A DNA stretch of 60,383 bases from the NCBI GenBank assembly GCA_020443295.1, contig JAGRIJ010000074.1, positions 1 to 60,383 on the forward strand, given 5' to 3'. Below are positions 25,236-34,875 of the stretch, in pieces. The DNA is from Alphaproteobacteria bacterium. GTDB taxonomy: Bacteria; Pseudomonadota; Alphaproteobacteria; Micavibrionales; Micavibrionaceae. Each line of letters begins with the position of its first letter. Within the stretch, counting starts at the first letter, position 1. The notes under the pieces were generated by a model. It was not told the DNA's origin. It saw nothing but the letters and a program-made list of their open reading frames with translations, and did not search any database. The position numbers were made by a program, and so were the translations under genes.

Positions 25236-25598
25236 ATGACTTACGTCGACGGGTTTGTCGTTCCGGTTCCGGAAGGCAAAATCAAGGACTATAAAAAACT
25301 GGCCTCGATGGCCGGAAAAATCTGGATCGAGCACGGGGCGCTCGCCTATGTGGAATGTGTCGGAGATGACCTTGAAGATAAAGGCTTCTGCAAAACTTTT
25401 CCCGGCGCCTTTAAAAGCAAGAAAGGCGAAACCGTTGTTTTTGCCTATATTGTGTTCAAGTCACGCGCGCACCGCGATAAGGTCAACAAAAAGGTCATGG
25501 CCGACGAGCGTCTGAGCGCCAGTTGCGATCCCAAGAATATGCCGTTTGATTGCAAGCGCATGGCTTATGGGGGCTTCAAGGCCCTCGTTAATTTGTAA
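25236..25598 (+). CDS. DUF1428 family protein
   Basis: A 120-residue protein that closely matches DUF1428: MTYVDGFVVPVPEGKIKDY, GALAYVECVGDDL, VVFAYIVFKSRAHRDKV and KRMAYGGFKALV. It probably has a dimeric ferredoxin-like fold, and its function is unknown. These proteins are frequent partners of ArsR/SRPBCC operons, as here. GAAGGAGAG precedes ATG 25236. Confidence 0.92.
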   Translation: MTYVDGFVVPVPEGKIKDYKKLASMAGKIWIEHGALAYVECVGDDLEDKGFCKTFPGAFKSKKGETVVFAYIVFKSRAHRDKVNKKVMADERLSASCDPKNMPFDCKRMAYGGFKALVNL

Positions 25599-25614
25599 GA
25601 ATGGAGCATAATAT

Positions 25615-26145
25615 ATGAGCATATTTTTTCTTATTCTCGGTGTCGTTGTGATCGGGCTGGCGATTTTTATCAATGCTCAGGACAATCAATTCAAACTTTC
25701 GCGCAGTACGGTGATCCCCGCCCCTACGGGCAAAGTGTTCGAGCAAGTCAATAACCTGAAAAACTGGAATGCCTGGTCGCCGTGGGCGCGGATGGACCCG
25801 AACGCGAAGAATAGTTTTGAAGGGCCGGAAGCGGGAGTCGGGGCCGTGATGGGCTGGGCCGGAAACAAGAATGTCGGCGAAGGAAAGATGACCATTATCG
25901 AAAGCCGGCCGGATGAGCTTGTCAAATTCAAACTGGAATTCTACAAGCCCTTCAAGGGAACCAACCAAGCCGAATTTACTTTCAGGCCCGAAGGCAGCGG
26001 GACGCACGTCACATGGAGCATGACCGGCGATAAAAACTTTATTGCGAAGGCCATGCATCTTGTCATGGATTGCGAGAAAATGGTCGGCGGACAATTTGAA
26101 GACGGATTCAAGAATCTGGACGAGGTTCTCAAGAAAGCGGCATGA
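25615..26145 (+). CDS. SRPBCC (polyketide-cyclase-like) protein 3
   Basis: A 176-residue SRPBCC protein with an N-terminal hydrophobic segment (MSIFFLILGVVVIGLAIFI), probably a membrane anchor or uncleaved signal, before the ligand-binding fold. That fold is shown by RSTVIPAPTGKVFEQVNNLKNWNAWSPW and TWSMTGDKNFIAKAMHLVM. The anchor sets it apart from the other three in this cluster. It overlaps the next gene by four bases. Confidence 0.85.
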   Translation: MSIFFLILGVVVIGLAIFINAQDNQFKLSRSTVIPAPTGKVFEQVNNLKNWNAWSPWARMDPNAKNSFEGPEAGVGAVMGWAGNKNVGEGKMTIIESRPDELVKFKLEFYKPFKGTNQAEFTFRPEGSGTHVTWSMTGDKNFIAKAMHLVMDCEKMVGGQFEDGFKNLDEVLKKAA

Positions 26146-26609
26146 GCGATAAACCCGTCAAGCATGTCCTGATCATCGAGCGGTTTTTCGAAGCTCCGCG
26201 CGAGCGGGTGTTCGAAGCATGGACCGATCCCGACGAGCTGGTGCAGTGGTGCATGCCTTACGATTTCACGATCCCGCATAATGAGGGCCGTATCGAGGAA
26301 GGCGGTTCCTACCGATCCTGCCTGCGTTCCAAGGATGGTAAGGATCACTGGCTGAGCGGGGTTTACAAAGAAATCGACAGGCCTAACAAGCTTGTTTTTA
26401 CTCATGTCTGGGACGATGTCGGCGGGAAGCCCGGAGCGGAGACTCTTGTCACCGTCACGTTCGAAAACCATGAGGGCGGAACCAAGATGATCTTCATGCA
26501 GGAAGGATTTTCCTCCAAGGAATCCAAGGACGGGCACGAAGGCGGCTGGAGCGAAGCCTTTGAACATCTCGAAGAACATCTTTTTTCGATGGGCGTGGGG
26601 ATGATTTAA
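26142..26609 (+). CDS. SRPBCC (AHSA1-like) protein 4
   Basis: A 155-residue AHSA1-like protein. LIIERFFEAPRERVFEAWTDPD, VQWCMPYDFTIPHNEGRIEEGG and SKEGHEGGWSEAFEHLEEHL are typical, the last ending with the common LxxL-like helix. Four-base overlap with the previous gene. It is the fourth SRPBCC of the operon. Confidence 0.88.
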   Translation: MSDKPVKHVLIIERFFEAPRERVFEAWTDPDELVQWCMPYDFTIPHNEGRIEEGGSYRSCLRSKDGKDHWLSGVYKEIDRPNKLVFTHVWDDVGGKPGAETLVTVTFENHEGGTKMIFMQEGFSSKESKDGHEGGWSEAFEHLEEHLFSMGVGMI

Positions 26610-26654
26610 GGGTACAGTCAACTTTCAAAATTTTTCAAACATGGCAGTACGAAT

Positions 26655-27830
26655 GTGAGAGAATTTATTGTTCTCATGGCCTCTTTGACCGCCTTGATCG
26701 CTCTGTCGATCGACGCGATGCTGCCTGCGCTCGGCCCGATCGGCGCGGATTTGCATGTCATACGGCAAAACAGCGTGCAGCTTGTCATTACGGTTTTGTT
26801 CGCGGGAATGATGATCGGCTATCTGATCTACGGGCAGATGGCGGATGCGTGGGGGCGGAAACCCTCGCTGACATTCGGGATCGTGCTCTACATCATCGGG
26901 AGCCTGATTTCGTGGCAGGCGTGGTCGCTGACGGTTTTGCTGATCGGGCGTTTCGTGCAGGGACTGGGCGTTGCCGGACCGCGGATCGTTACGCTCGCCA
27001 TTATCCGCGATAAATACAAGGGCCGGGAGATGGCCAAGATCATGTCGCTGGTCATGGGGGTTTTTATCTTCGTTCCCATCGTTGCGCCGCTGCTGGGCCA
27101 AGTCATCATGGCGGTTTCGCACTGGCGAACCATTTTCCTGTTTTACATCGCCGCAGCCATCGGCGGCCAAAGCTGGGCGCATTTCAGGCTTGAGGAAACC
27201 CTCGCCCCGGAAATGAAGCGGCCTTTCAGCATCGAGAAGCTGATCAGCGGCTTTAAAGAAGCAGCGACAACCCGTGTCACACTTGGCTACTCGATTACCA
27301 GCGGCGTGGTCTTCGGCGCCCTGATTTCATATCTGAACAGCATCCAGCAGATCCTGCAGGAGATTTATCATACGGGCGATCTTTTCGCGCTGTATTTCGG
27401 GATGCTGGCGGCGGCGATCGGCGCTTCGTTCTTCCTTAATTCGACTCTCGTTCAGCGGTTCGGGATGAGGAAACTGACCGCCCGCGCCCTGATCTCGATA
27501 ACCGCTATTTCATTGCTTTTCCTGCCTCTGGCGCTGTCACTTACTCCTGTCCCCTTACCCCTGTTTCTTTTATACGGCGCCTGCTGTTTCTTTTGTCTCG
27601 GGCTGACATTCGGGAATATGGGGGCGATGGCCATGGAGCCGATGGGGCATATCGCGGGGACAGCCTCGGCCTTCGTCAGTTTTCTTTCCACCGCGGTTGC
27701 CATCGTTCTGGGCGGGATCATCGGGCAGCTTTATAACGGCACGATTATTCCGCTGTGCGCGGGCTACCTCGTTCTTTCCGTGATCGCTTACGGCGTGATG
27801 GTCTGGACGGAAAAAGAAATCCCCTCGTAA
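26655..27830 (+). CDS. MFS drug-efflux-like transporter (Bcr/CflA type)
   Basis: A 391-residue 12-span major facilitator. LIYGQMADAWGRKPSL is motif A, and the early SIDAMLPALGPIGADLHV fits the Bcr/CflA drug-resistance group. It starts at GTG 26655 without a strong ribosome site; no better start was found. It closes the ArsR-led cluster, so the pump may export what the SRPBCC proteins bind. This is inference. It lies about 45 bases after the last SRPBCC gene. Confidence 0.85.
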   Translation: MREFIVLMASLTALIALSIDAMLPALGPIGADLHVIRQNSVQLVITVLFAGMMIGYLIYGQMADAWGRKPSLTFGIVLYIIGSLISWQAWSLTVLLIGRFVQGLGVAGPRIVTLAIIRDKYKGREMAKIMSLVMGVFIFVPIVAPLLGQVIMAVSHWRTIFLFYIAAAIGGQSWAHFRLEETLAPEMKRPFSIEKLISGFKEAATTRVTLGYSITSGVVFGALISYLNSIQQILQEIYHTGDLFALYFGMLAAAIGASFFLNSTLVQRFGMRKLTARALISITAISLLFLPLALSLTPVPLPLFLLYGACCFFCLGLTFGNMGAMAMEPMGHIAGTASAFVSFLSTAVAIVLGGIIGQLYNGTIIPLCAGYLVLSVIAYGVMVWTEKEIPS

Positions 27831-27960
27831 ATATCAAGCTTAGCCGCTTTCGCGCTTACCGGATTTTCGATCTTGTGGTCCTAAACTTGCACCTGTATCA
27901 TCCGGTTCGCTTTAACTAAAAGCATATGTTCCCTGAATTAACTCCACAGGCCGCGTTTTT

Positions 27961-28755
27961 ATGTTCGATTTTCTTGTTGCCGCACTGCTCGGCCTTATTG
28001 AAGGGCTTACAGAATTTATCCCGGTGTCCTCGACCGCTCACCTGCTGGTTTTGACAGACCTGTTCAAGTTTGCCGGGCCGCCGGGGCATGTCTTTGAGAT
28101 TTTCATCCAGCTCGGCGCGATTCTGGCCGTGGTGGTGCTGTATTGGTCGCGACTCTGGAAGACGGCCATAACCCTGCATTCCGATCCGGCTTCGCGGCAC
28201 TTTGCGCTAGTACTTATTATCGGCACCATTCCGGCGCTTTTCGCCGGGGCGCTGTTGCATGATTTTATCAAGGAAACGCTTTACAGCCCGCTGGTGATCG
28301 GCACGACACTGGTGATCGGCGGCCTGATTATGCTGATCGTGGAACGGAACCTGCCGAAAGCTAAAACCGACGATATCCAGTCTGTTTCCTACAAGACCGC
28401 CTTCCTGATCGGCTGTTGCCAGGCGATGGCTCTCGTGCCCGGAGTTTCGCGGTCCGGGGCCAGTATTATCGGCGGACTTCTGGCGGGACTTTCACGCCCG
28501 GCAGCGGCGGAATTTTCTTTTTTCCTCGCCATCCCCGTGATGTTTGCCGCGGTAGCTTACGATCTGCTTAAAAACTGGAGCAATGTCATGGTCGGGGATT
28601 ATTTTGCCCTGATGATTACAGGTTTTGTCGTCGCGTTTATCGCGGCATTGATTGTGATCAAGGTCGCTCTGGGGATCATCAGCCGATACGGGTTTTATCC
28701 GTTCGCCTTTTACCGTCTGCTGGCCGGGACGCTGGTCTTGTGGACATTCTGGTGA
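27961..28755 (+). CDS. uppP: undecaprenyl-diphosphatase UppP (BacA)
   Basis: A 264-residue integral membrane phosphatase that recycles undecaprenyl diphosphate for wall and glycan synthesis and gives bacitracin resistance. LIEGLTEFIPVSSTAHLL and ALVPGVSRSGASIIGGLLAGLSRPAAAEFSF hold the two catalytic signatures. Length is normal. It ends 13 bases from the convergent rimO stop. Confidence 0.96.
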   Translation: MFDFLVAALLGLIEGLTEFIPVSSTAHLLVLTDLFKFAGPPGHVFEIFIQLGAILAVVVLYWSRLWKTAITLHSDPASRHFALVLIIGTIPALFAGALLHDFIKETLYSPLVIGTTLVIGGLIMLIVERNLPKAKTDDIQSVSYKTAFLIGCCQAMALVPGVSRSGASIIGGLLAGLSRPAAAEFSFFLAIPVMFAAVAYDLLKNWSNVMVGDYFALMITGFVVAFIAALIVIKVALGIISRYGFYPFAFYRLLAGTLVLWTFW

Positions 28756-28768
28756 TCTGTCTATCGGC

Positions 28769-30133
28769 CTATGCCGCCTGCTGCACTACGCCAAACAAAT
28801 CGTAATCCTCGGCGTCCTCAATCAGGACTTTGACGATATCTCCGGGTTTTAGGCCCGCAGGCAGATCGCGGATAAAGAGGGTGCCGTCGATTTCCGGGGC
28901 GTCGCCCTTCGTGCGGGCATCCGCGCCAATAGAACCGTCTTCCTGTGGTTTGCCGATTTCGTCGATGATGACATCCATGATCTGGCCGATCTTGTTTTCG
29001 GCTTTCGCAGCGGCGATTTCGGTCTGGAGCGTCATGAAACGCTCCCAGCGTTCCTGTTTTTCATCTTCGGGGACATGAGGGTCGATGGCGTTGGCTTTCG
29101 CGCCGTCCACGGCCTCGTATTTGAAGGCGCCGGCGCGGTCAATCTGCGCCTCGTTCAGCCAATCAAGAAGAATTTCAAAATCCTCCTCTGTCTCGCCGGG
29201 GAAGCCGACGATAAAGGTGGAGCGCAATACCAGATCAGGGCAAATCTCCCGCCATTTGCGGATGCGGTCGAGGGTTTTTTCCTGCGCGGCGGGGCGCTTC
29301 ATCGCTTTGAGCACCGCGGGGCTGGCGTGCTGAAAGGGAATGTCGAGATACGGCAGGATCAGCCCTTCGGCCATCAGCGGAATTACGTCATCGACGTGGG
29401 GGTAAGGATAGACATAATGCAGGCGTACCCATGCGCCGTATTCCTTGGCGAGCGTGCCCAGCGCCTTGCAGAGGTCGTAGAATTTCGTTTTGATGCGCTC
29501 TCCGCGCCACGGGCTTTCCGCGTATTTCAGATCCACGCCATAGGCGCTGGTATCCTGCGAAATCACTAGAATTTCCTTCGTTCCGGCTTTCAGGAGCTGC
29601 TCGGCCTCATGCAAAACGCGGTGGATCGGGCGGCTGACGAGATCGCCGCGCAGGGCGGGAATGATGCAAAAGGAGCAGCGGTTGTTACAGCCTTCGGAAA
29701 TCTTAAGGTAGGAATAATGCTTGGGGGTGAGTTTCAGCCCTTCTTCGGGCACCAGATGGACGAAGGGATCGTGCGCGATGGGCTGGGCCTTTTTTACGGC
29801 CTCGACGACCTGTTCGTACTGGTGCGGGCCGGTGATGGCCAGAAGCTTGGGGTAGCGATCGGTGATTGTTTGCGCTTCCGCGCCCATGCAGCCGGTGACG
29901 ATGACGCGGCCGTTGGCATCCAGCGCCTCGCCGATGGCGTTCAGACTTTCTTCCTTGGCGCTGTCGATAAAACCGCAGGTGTTGACGATCACGACATCCG
30001 CGCCCTCATGGGAGTCGGTAAAGTCGTAGCCATCTGCGCGCAGTTTGGTCAGAATCCGCTCGGAATCCACCAGAGCCTTGGGGCATCCGAGGCTGACCAT
30101 ACCGACGATCGGGGCTTTTTGCGCATTCTTCAT
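28769..30133 (-). CDS. rimO: ribosomal protein S12 methylthiotransferase RimO
   Basis: A 454-residue radical-SAM enzyme that adds a methylthio group to S12 Asp88. The N-terminal UPF0004 domain starts [16 protein letters not shown], with Cys in [10 protein letters not shown]. The radical-SAM cluster is CNNRCSFC in [18 protein letters not shown]-terminal TRAM domain ends with [20 protein letters not shown]. Its promoter region lies below the tRNA-Ala gene. Secure. Confidence 0.97.
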   Translation of the reverse strand: MKNAQKAPIVGMVSLGCPKALVDSERILTKLRADGYDFTDSHEGADVVIVNTCGFIDSAKEESLNAIGEALDANGRVIVTGCMGAEAQTITDRYPKLLAITGPHQYEQVVEAVKKAQPIAHDPFVHLVPEEGLKLTPKHYSYLKISEGCNNRCSFCIIPALRGDLVSRPIHRVLHEAEQLLKAGTKEILVISQDTSAYGVDLKYAESPWRGERIKTKFYDLCKALGTLAKEYGAWVRLHYVYPYPHVDDVIPLMAEGLILPYLDIPFQHASPAVLKAMKRPAAQEKTLDRIRKWREICPDLVLRSTFIVGFPGETEEDFEILLDWLNEAQIDRAGAFKYEAVDGAKANAIDPHVPEDEKQERWERFMTLQTEIAAAKAENKIGQIMDVIIDEIGKPQEDGSIGADARTKGDAPEIDGTLFIRDLPAGLKPGDIVKVLIEDAEDYDLFGVVQQAA

Positions 30134-30186
30134 AGCGTGCGGTTATACTTGATCTGTCTATGAAAACGCAAGAATGATCTATGAAA

Positions 30187-30262
<76 letters not shown>

Positions 30263-30319
30263 TCCGCCAAAGGTAGGGGTATGAGTACTGTGAAGTCAGG
30301 CTTTTTTCAAGTGAAAAAA

Positions 30320-30345
30320 CGGCGCCGTGAAGGGCGCCGCTCTTT
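30320..30345. terminator. bidirectional hairpin terminator downstream of mscL
   Basis: CGGCGCC at 30320-30326 pairs with GGCGCCG at 30333-30339 with a 6-base loop. Read on the minus strand it is followed by TTTTTT, as expected for the end of mscL. On the plus strand it is followed by CTCTTTTTT. Confidence 0.7.
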
Positions 30346-30370
30346 TTTCCTAAAAGCCCGGAGGCTTATT

Positions 30371-30817
30371 TTATGCGGCTTTCTTCTTGTTATCTTTCAG
30401 AAGATCGCGGATTTCGGTCAGGAGGACCACATCTGCCGGGGGAGCCGCCGGGGCTTCATCGGCCTTGGCTTTTTCCTCTTTCTCTGCCGCTTCCTTGATC
30501 TTGTTCACGCCCTTGACGAGCAGGAAGACCACGAAAGAAATGATCAGGAAGTTGATCACGGCGTTAATGAAAATACCGTAGGACACGATGCTGGCACCGG
30601 CATCCTTGGCCGCTTTGAGGTTTGCGTAAGCGTTGCCGTCCAGAGCGACAAACTTGTCGGCGAAGTCCACACCGCTGGTCAACACGCCGATCACCGGCAT
30701 GATCAGGTCGCCGACCATCGAGTTGACAATCGCAGTAAAGGCCGCGCCCATAATGATACCCACTGCCATGTCCATGACATTGCCGCGCGCGATAAAGTCT
30801 TTGAACTCCTTGAACAT
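30371..30817 (-). CDS. mscL: large-conductance mechanosensitive channel MscL
   Basis: A 148-residue Msc[41 protein letters not shown] is the first gate helix; here it is cited only in parts: [12 protein letters not shown], then [14 protein letters not shown]. The second helix is [19 protein letters not shown], followed by a charged C-terminal helix (LLTEIRDLL). It opens under membrane tension to release solutes. ATG 30817 is preferred, with GAGGAGGG upstream; the in-frame ATG 30832 adds five residues before it. Confidence 0.96.
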   Translation of the reverse strand: MFKEFKDFIARGNVMDMAVGIIMGAAFTAIVNSMVGDLIMPVIGVLTSGVDFADKFVALDGNAYANLKAAKDAGASIVSYGIFINAVINFLIISFVVFLLVKGVNKIKEAAEKEEKAKADEAPAAPPADVVLLTEIRDLLKDNKKKAA

Positions 30818-30918
30818 TTTAGCCCTCCTCAAAGAGATATATTACAGATTTTAAATGTAGGAAGCGCAACTTAGCAGAGCGGAGGATTTTGTCAATGAGG
30901 CGGGTTCGGGCGCAAAAG

Positions 30919-30947
30919 AAAAAGCCCCGCTGCGGGCGGGGCTTTTT
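30919..30947 (-). terminator. intrinsic terminator of the BI-1/YccA gene
   Basis: AAAAAGCCCCGC at 30919-30930 pairs with GCGGGGCTTTTT at 30936-30947 (12 bp). It is rich in G+C with a T tail on the strand of the gene that ends at 30968, just upstream of it in transcription order. It is a strong intrinsic terminator. Confidence 0.85.
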
Positions 30948-30967
30948 GGGAATTTGTTGGTTACTTC

Positions 30968-31681
30968 TTAGCGCTGGTTCATGAAGTGCAGGATGTACTG
31001 GAACAGCGCGATGAAGCTGATATAGAGGTTCAGAGCGGCGGCCCATGCCAGGCGCTCAGTCATTTCCTGACCGTTTACGGCACGGTACATCAGTTTCATT
31101 TCCTGTGTCTGCCAGATCGTAATTCCGGAGAATAAAACGATCCCCACAGCGGCAATGACGTTGGCCATCATGTCACTCTGGAAGAAAATATTCATAACGC
31201 TAGCTGCGATCAGGCCCCAAATACCCATCACGGAGAAGGTTCTGATCGGGGTCAGGTCCGACTTGGTCGTATAGCCGTAGATGCTCAGCCCTGCGAACAT
31301 CGCCGTTGCGATGAAAAACGCTTTTGCCACATTGACCGCGAAGATCATATCGTGCGCAGCGACAACGGCGAGTACCGAAAAGCAGAGTCCGTAAGCAACC
31401 GAGACCCCGTAAAAGGCGAGCATCAGTTGTGAGGACTTCATGGTCATCGGGTTAAACCCGAACCAGACAATCATCAGGGGCGCAAAGATCACGATATATC
31501 TCTGCGGGCCGCCTAACAGAAGTTCGACCAGAGAGGGGGAGCTTCCTACACCCAAGGCGACGAGAGCGGTTAACAGGACGCCTGTCGCCATTTTGAGGTA
31601 GATATTGTTCAAATAATTGCGAAGACCGGCATCAATATCCTGACGCGCATATTCTTTCGCTCTTGTAAAACCACTAGTCAT
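30968..31681 (-). CDS. Bax inhibitor-1 / YccA family membrane protein
   Basis: A 237-residue protein with seven membrane spans, starting with RAKEYARQDIDAGLRNYL and ending with ALNLYISFIALFQYILHFMNQR, a standard BI-1 end (NLYxSFIxLFxxIL). In bacteria, YccA modulates FtsH and some BI-1 proteins leak calcium. The exact role here is unknown. It lies between a terminator at 30919 and an AT-rich upstream region. Confidence 0.93.
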   Translation of the reverse strand: MTSGFTRAKEYARQDIDAGLRNYLNNIYLKMATGVLLTALVALGVGSSPSLVELLLGGPQRYIVIFAPLMIVWFGFNPMTMKSSQLMLAFYGVSVAYGLCFSVLAVVAAHDMIFAVNVAKAFFIATAMFAGLSIYGYTTKSDLTPIRTFSVMGIWGLIAASVMNIFFQSDMMANVIAAVGIVLFSGITIWQTQEMKLMYRAVNGQEMTERLAWAAALNLYISFIALFQYILHFMNQR

Positions 31682-31820
31682 TTGTGCATTCTCCAGTTTC
31701 TAACGTACAGCACCAAGATATACACCCTATTCTAACAGATTTCAAAGTTTGTTGCGAAAAACTGCTTGCGGGTGGATCTGCTCTTTTATTCGGTGTTTTA
31801 TCCTAAAAGTTTCAAGGGTT

Positions 31821-33719
31821 TCAGGACTTCCGGCACCAGAAATTATACATGGAGGCAAAGGTTCTGGGATTCTTTTTTTCGAAGTCATCCCAAAGAGTAA
31901 GGTCCAAAGCATTGGGGTCTGAAGGGTTCATTTTCCGATAATTGTCCAGCACAGCCAGAGGCAGGTTGAACCCTTTGAATTCCAAATGCAGATTATCCAG
32001 CGCCTGCTTGATTTCCGGGGTGCTGAAGCGCGTTTCCTGAACATGGAAAAACATATCGCGGCACTCGGCGGTCGCGTAATAATCGACCATGCCGGAAAAG
32101 GAATCGAAAACCTTACGATTGAGCCAGCGAGCGGCGTTTTTGCGGAAGGTCCTGATATCTTCCGATGTTGCCGTTAGCTTATGCTTGGCGATTACTTTCT
32201 GCGCCTCGATCAAGGGCGCGTGGGCAATGCGGCTGTACAGGCCGATCCGCATGATACCGCCGGGTTTCAAAAGATCGCGCAGGACGGTCCAGCCCTTCAG
32301 CGGGTCCTGCATGTGGTGGAGAACGCCGGAGCTTGCGATGAAGTCGAACTGTTCATTTCCCAGAACACCGAGACCCAAGATATCCGCCTGTTTGAAAGTC
32401 AGATTGGCAAGGCCCAGCATTTTCGAGCGATCTATCGCGTAGGACAGGCTGGCCCCGCTTAAATCCACTGCCAGAATGTCCGCGTCCGGGTAGACCGCGG
32501 CCAGTTCGATGGCTTCGCGGCCTGTGCCGCACCCTGCGACCAGCATTTTTGCGTTTTTCCCGCGGTACTGCCCTTCAAGCTGCTCATGGTAGGGGCGTTT
32601 GGCGAAATCCGTCCAGCGCGGATAGGGGGATTCTTCGTACTGATTTTTCACTTTTTCCGAGATTTCGTTTTCGACAGGAACCAGCACGGGGATTGATTTT
32701 TCTATTTCCCTGAGGCGGAGCGGTTCGACAATCTGCTGGTCAATCAGGTCCTGCAGGATCAGGGGAACCCCCCCTTTTATAATTTCCTGCGCGTTTTCGA
32801 GAGTATGCAGCGGGATGTATGCCCCCAGAAGCGCCAAAGCACCATAATCGACCGGGCGGACCTGCGCTTCGCGTTCGATGCGCTGTTTAAGTTTTTCTGC
32901 CGTTTTTTCCTCTTCCGGGTCGAGGTTGAAAATGCAATCGGTCTTGTTCGCATAAATCGCAAGAGGAACGGCAATGTGGGTGAAGAGGTCCGGGTGTCCG
33001 AAGATATTGCGATTGTTCATATTTTCGAGCATCAGGCGGCGCAAATCCGTCAGCAGGGCTTCGAATTGAAGGTCCTGAAAGCGGATCCGCTTTAGGCCGG
33101 CGATAAATAGGGGGTCGAACAAGCCGCTATGGTTTTTCAGTTTGAGGAAGATCTTGTGAAAAGCTGCATAGTTTTTTGCCCCCACCAGTTTGAAGGTTTC
33201 GGAAAAAGCGGGGTCGACCTTGAGGATGCTGATCCATGTGCGGTCGATATTCGAAAGGTCGACACCGGGTTTTTGCATGCAGTCAATCAGCAGCGCCTTG
33301 AGGTTCGGAAGGAGGACTTTGAAATGGAAATTCGCAGCGATCGCGATGAAGCGATCGCGATAAAAAATATTTTCCGGATCGGCCTGAATCGCGAGCATGT
33401 AACTATCCAGCGCCTGAAGGCCCAGATTTTCCTTGATAAAAAGATCACCGGCATTGGCGTAAGCTTCATGAAGGGTGGGATCGGCCTCCATCGCTTCCTC
33501 GTAACAGCCTAAAGCACTGTCGGGGTCCCCTTCGGCGAAAAATATTTTTCCGAGTTCGTTAAACGCAGCCGCCATTTTTTCCTTTTCAAGGATGGAAATC
33601 AGCACCTGTTTTGCATCGGCAGTTTTGCCCTTTTCGATCAATGAAAGGGCGCGATCATATCTTTCCTGCGCTTCAGAAGAGATATCGGGGGATGCCGTTG
33701 CCGGGGTTGATTTTGTCAT
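31821..33719 (-). CDS. TPR-repeat SAM-dependent methyltransferase
   Basis: A 632-residue two-part protein. Residues about 15-140 hold TPR-like repeats (LGKIFFAEGDPDSALGCYEEAM, AYANAGDLFIKENLGLQA). A middle region of unknown type follows. From about residue 390 there is a class I methyltransferase: MLVAGCGTGREAIEL is motif I, ILAVDLSG motif II and FDFIASSGVLHHM motif III/IV. Substrate unknown. It lies 10 bases after the M48 protease stop and is the last gene of the lemA-kinase-protease operon. Confidence 0.88.
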   Translation of the reverse strand: MTKSTPATASPDISSEAQERYDRALSLIEKGKTADAKQVLISILEKEKMAAAFNELGKIFFAEGDPDSALGCYEEAMEADPTLHEAYANAGDLFIKENLGLQALDSYMLAIQADPENIFYRDRFIAIAANFHFKVLLPNLKALLIDCMQKPGVDLSNIDRTWISILKVDPAFSETFKLVGAKNYAAFHKIFLKLKNHSGLFDPLFIAGLKRIRFQDLQFEALLTDLRRLMLENMNNRNIFGHPDLFTHIAVPLAIYANKTDCIFNLDPEEEKTAEKLKQRIEREAQVRPVDYGALALLGAYIPLHTLENAQEIIKGGVPLILQDLIDQQIVEPLRLREIEKSIPVLVPVENEISEKVKNQYEESPYPRWTDFAKRPYHEQLEGQYRGKNAKMLVAGCGTGREAIELAAVYPDADILAVDLSGASLSYAIDRSKMLGLANLTFKQADILGLGVLGNEQFDFIASSGVLHHMQDPLKGWTVLRDLLKPGGIMRIGLYSRIAHAPLIEAQKVIAKHKLTATSEDIRTFRKNAARWLNRKVFDSFSGMVDYYATAECRDMFFHVQETRFSTPEIKQALDNLHLEFKGFNLPLAVLDNYRKMNPSDPNALDLTLWDDFEKKNPRTFASMYNFWCRKS

Positions 33720-33729
33720 ACTCTTTCCT

Positions 33730-34875
33730 TCATGGTCTGCGGCCCCTGGTGAGCCATGGATTCGGACGCATACCGTCCGTTGCCGGTTGTTGGGGACCGA
33801 GGAACGATTCCTCGCGAGCGGCCGGTCCCGTGTGGGGCAGTTGCGGGATGGGCGTGCCCGTTACCTTCGAGATCGCCTGTATGCGCTCTTCAATGGGCGG
33901 ATGGGTGGCGAATAATCCTAAAAACGGGACGTGGTTTTCGATACACATCATGGCGATGTCCCCTGTCGTCTGGGGAATATGATCGCGCCCCGCGATCCTC
34001 AGAAGAGCGCGCATCATGGCGTCGGGGTTGCGCGTCATTTCCACCGATCCCGCATCGGCCATGAATTCGCGGCGGCGCGAGAGAGCAAAGCGCATAACCA
34101 GCGTAGCAAGATAACCCAGCCATAGAATTATGGCGATTAAAAATATTGCCACAACCACTCCGCCTCCGTTTTCGCGCCGCCCTCGGGTGTAAAAAACGCG
34201 ATAGCGTATACTGCTCCAAACCATTTGCGCGGCAAAACCAAACATTCCAGTGAATATAACAGTTACAATCAACAAGCGTACATCGCGATTGATGATGTGG
34301 GTCAGTTCGTGTCCTAAAACCGCTTCGAGTTCATCGCGTCTCAGTGAGTTAATCAACCCCCGTGTGACTGTGATGCTATAGCTCTTATCATCAATGCCGC
34401 TGGCGAACGCGTTCCGGGCGTGGGTTTCGATAATTTCCAGCCGGGGCATTTTTATCCCTTGAGAAATGCATAGGTTTTCAAGGAGGTTGTAGAGATCAGG
34501 TTCCTCACTGCGACTGACGGGATGGGAGTGAGAAAGTGTGCGGACCATGGATGTGTGCATGAACCAAGCGATCAGAAACCAGATGATAATAACGGTTAAC
34601 ACGATCGGCCAATATTCCAGAAGCATGGAGTTTGCAAACTGTATAGAGACGTCCGGCTTCATGGGACCGTCTGCAGCCTTTATGGGAAAATTGCGCAGAT
34701 CGTCTAACGATGAATAAGCCCGTATCATATTTGTCGCGCTGTGGCGAGCCAAAGACATGCCGACAGCCCAGAACACGGCCCATATCACCCCCATCATGAT
34801 AAACGGATAGAGTAGAAGAAGGACTACCGATTTCAGGTTGTTGTTCCAGATATGGGTTTTGAGGCCGATCGCCAT
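33730..34875 (-). CDS. M48 family zinc metalloprotease (HtpX-like)
   Basis: A 381-residue membrane protease. Two N-terminal spans (near residues 12-35 and 80-100) are followed by the catalytic domain: VLGHELTHIINRD is the HExxH zinc site, and RREFMADAGSVEMT supplies the third ligand Glu. Another pair of spans lies between them. ATG 34875 has GGAGGAA upstream and shares one base with the TAA of the kinase gene before it (TAATG), so the pair is coupled. HtpX proteases degrade damaged membrane proteins. LemA lies two genes upstream, and LemA/HtpX linkage is common. Confidence 0.9.
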   Translation of the reverse strand: MAIGLKTHIWNNNLKSVVLLLLYPFIMMGVIWAVFWAVGMSLARHSATNMIRAYSSLDDLRNFPIKAADGPMKPDVSIQFANSMLLEYWPIVLTVIIIWFLIAWFMHTSMVRTLSHSHPVSRSEEPDLYNLLENLCISQGIKMPRLEIIETHARNAFASGIDDKSYSITVTRGLINSLRRDELEAVLGHELTHIINRDVRLLIVTVIFTGMFGFAAQMVWSSIRYRVFYTRGRRENGGGVVVAIFLIAIILWLGYLATLVMRFALSRRREFMADAGSVEMTRNPDAMMRALLRIAGRDHIPQTTGDIAMMCIENHVPFLGLFATHPPIEERIQAISKVTGTPIPQLPHTGPAAREESFLGPQQPATDGMRPNPWLTRGRRP

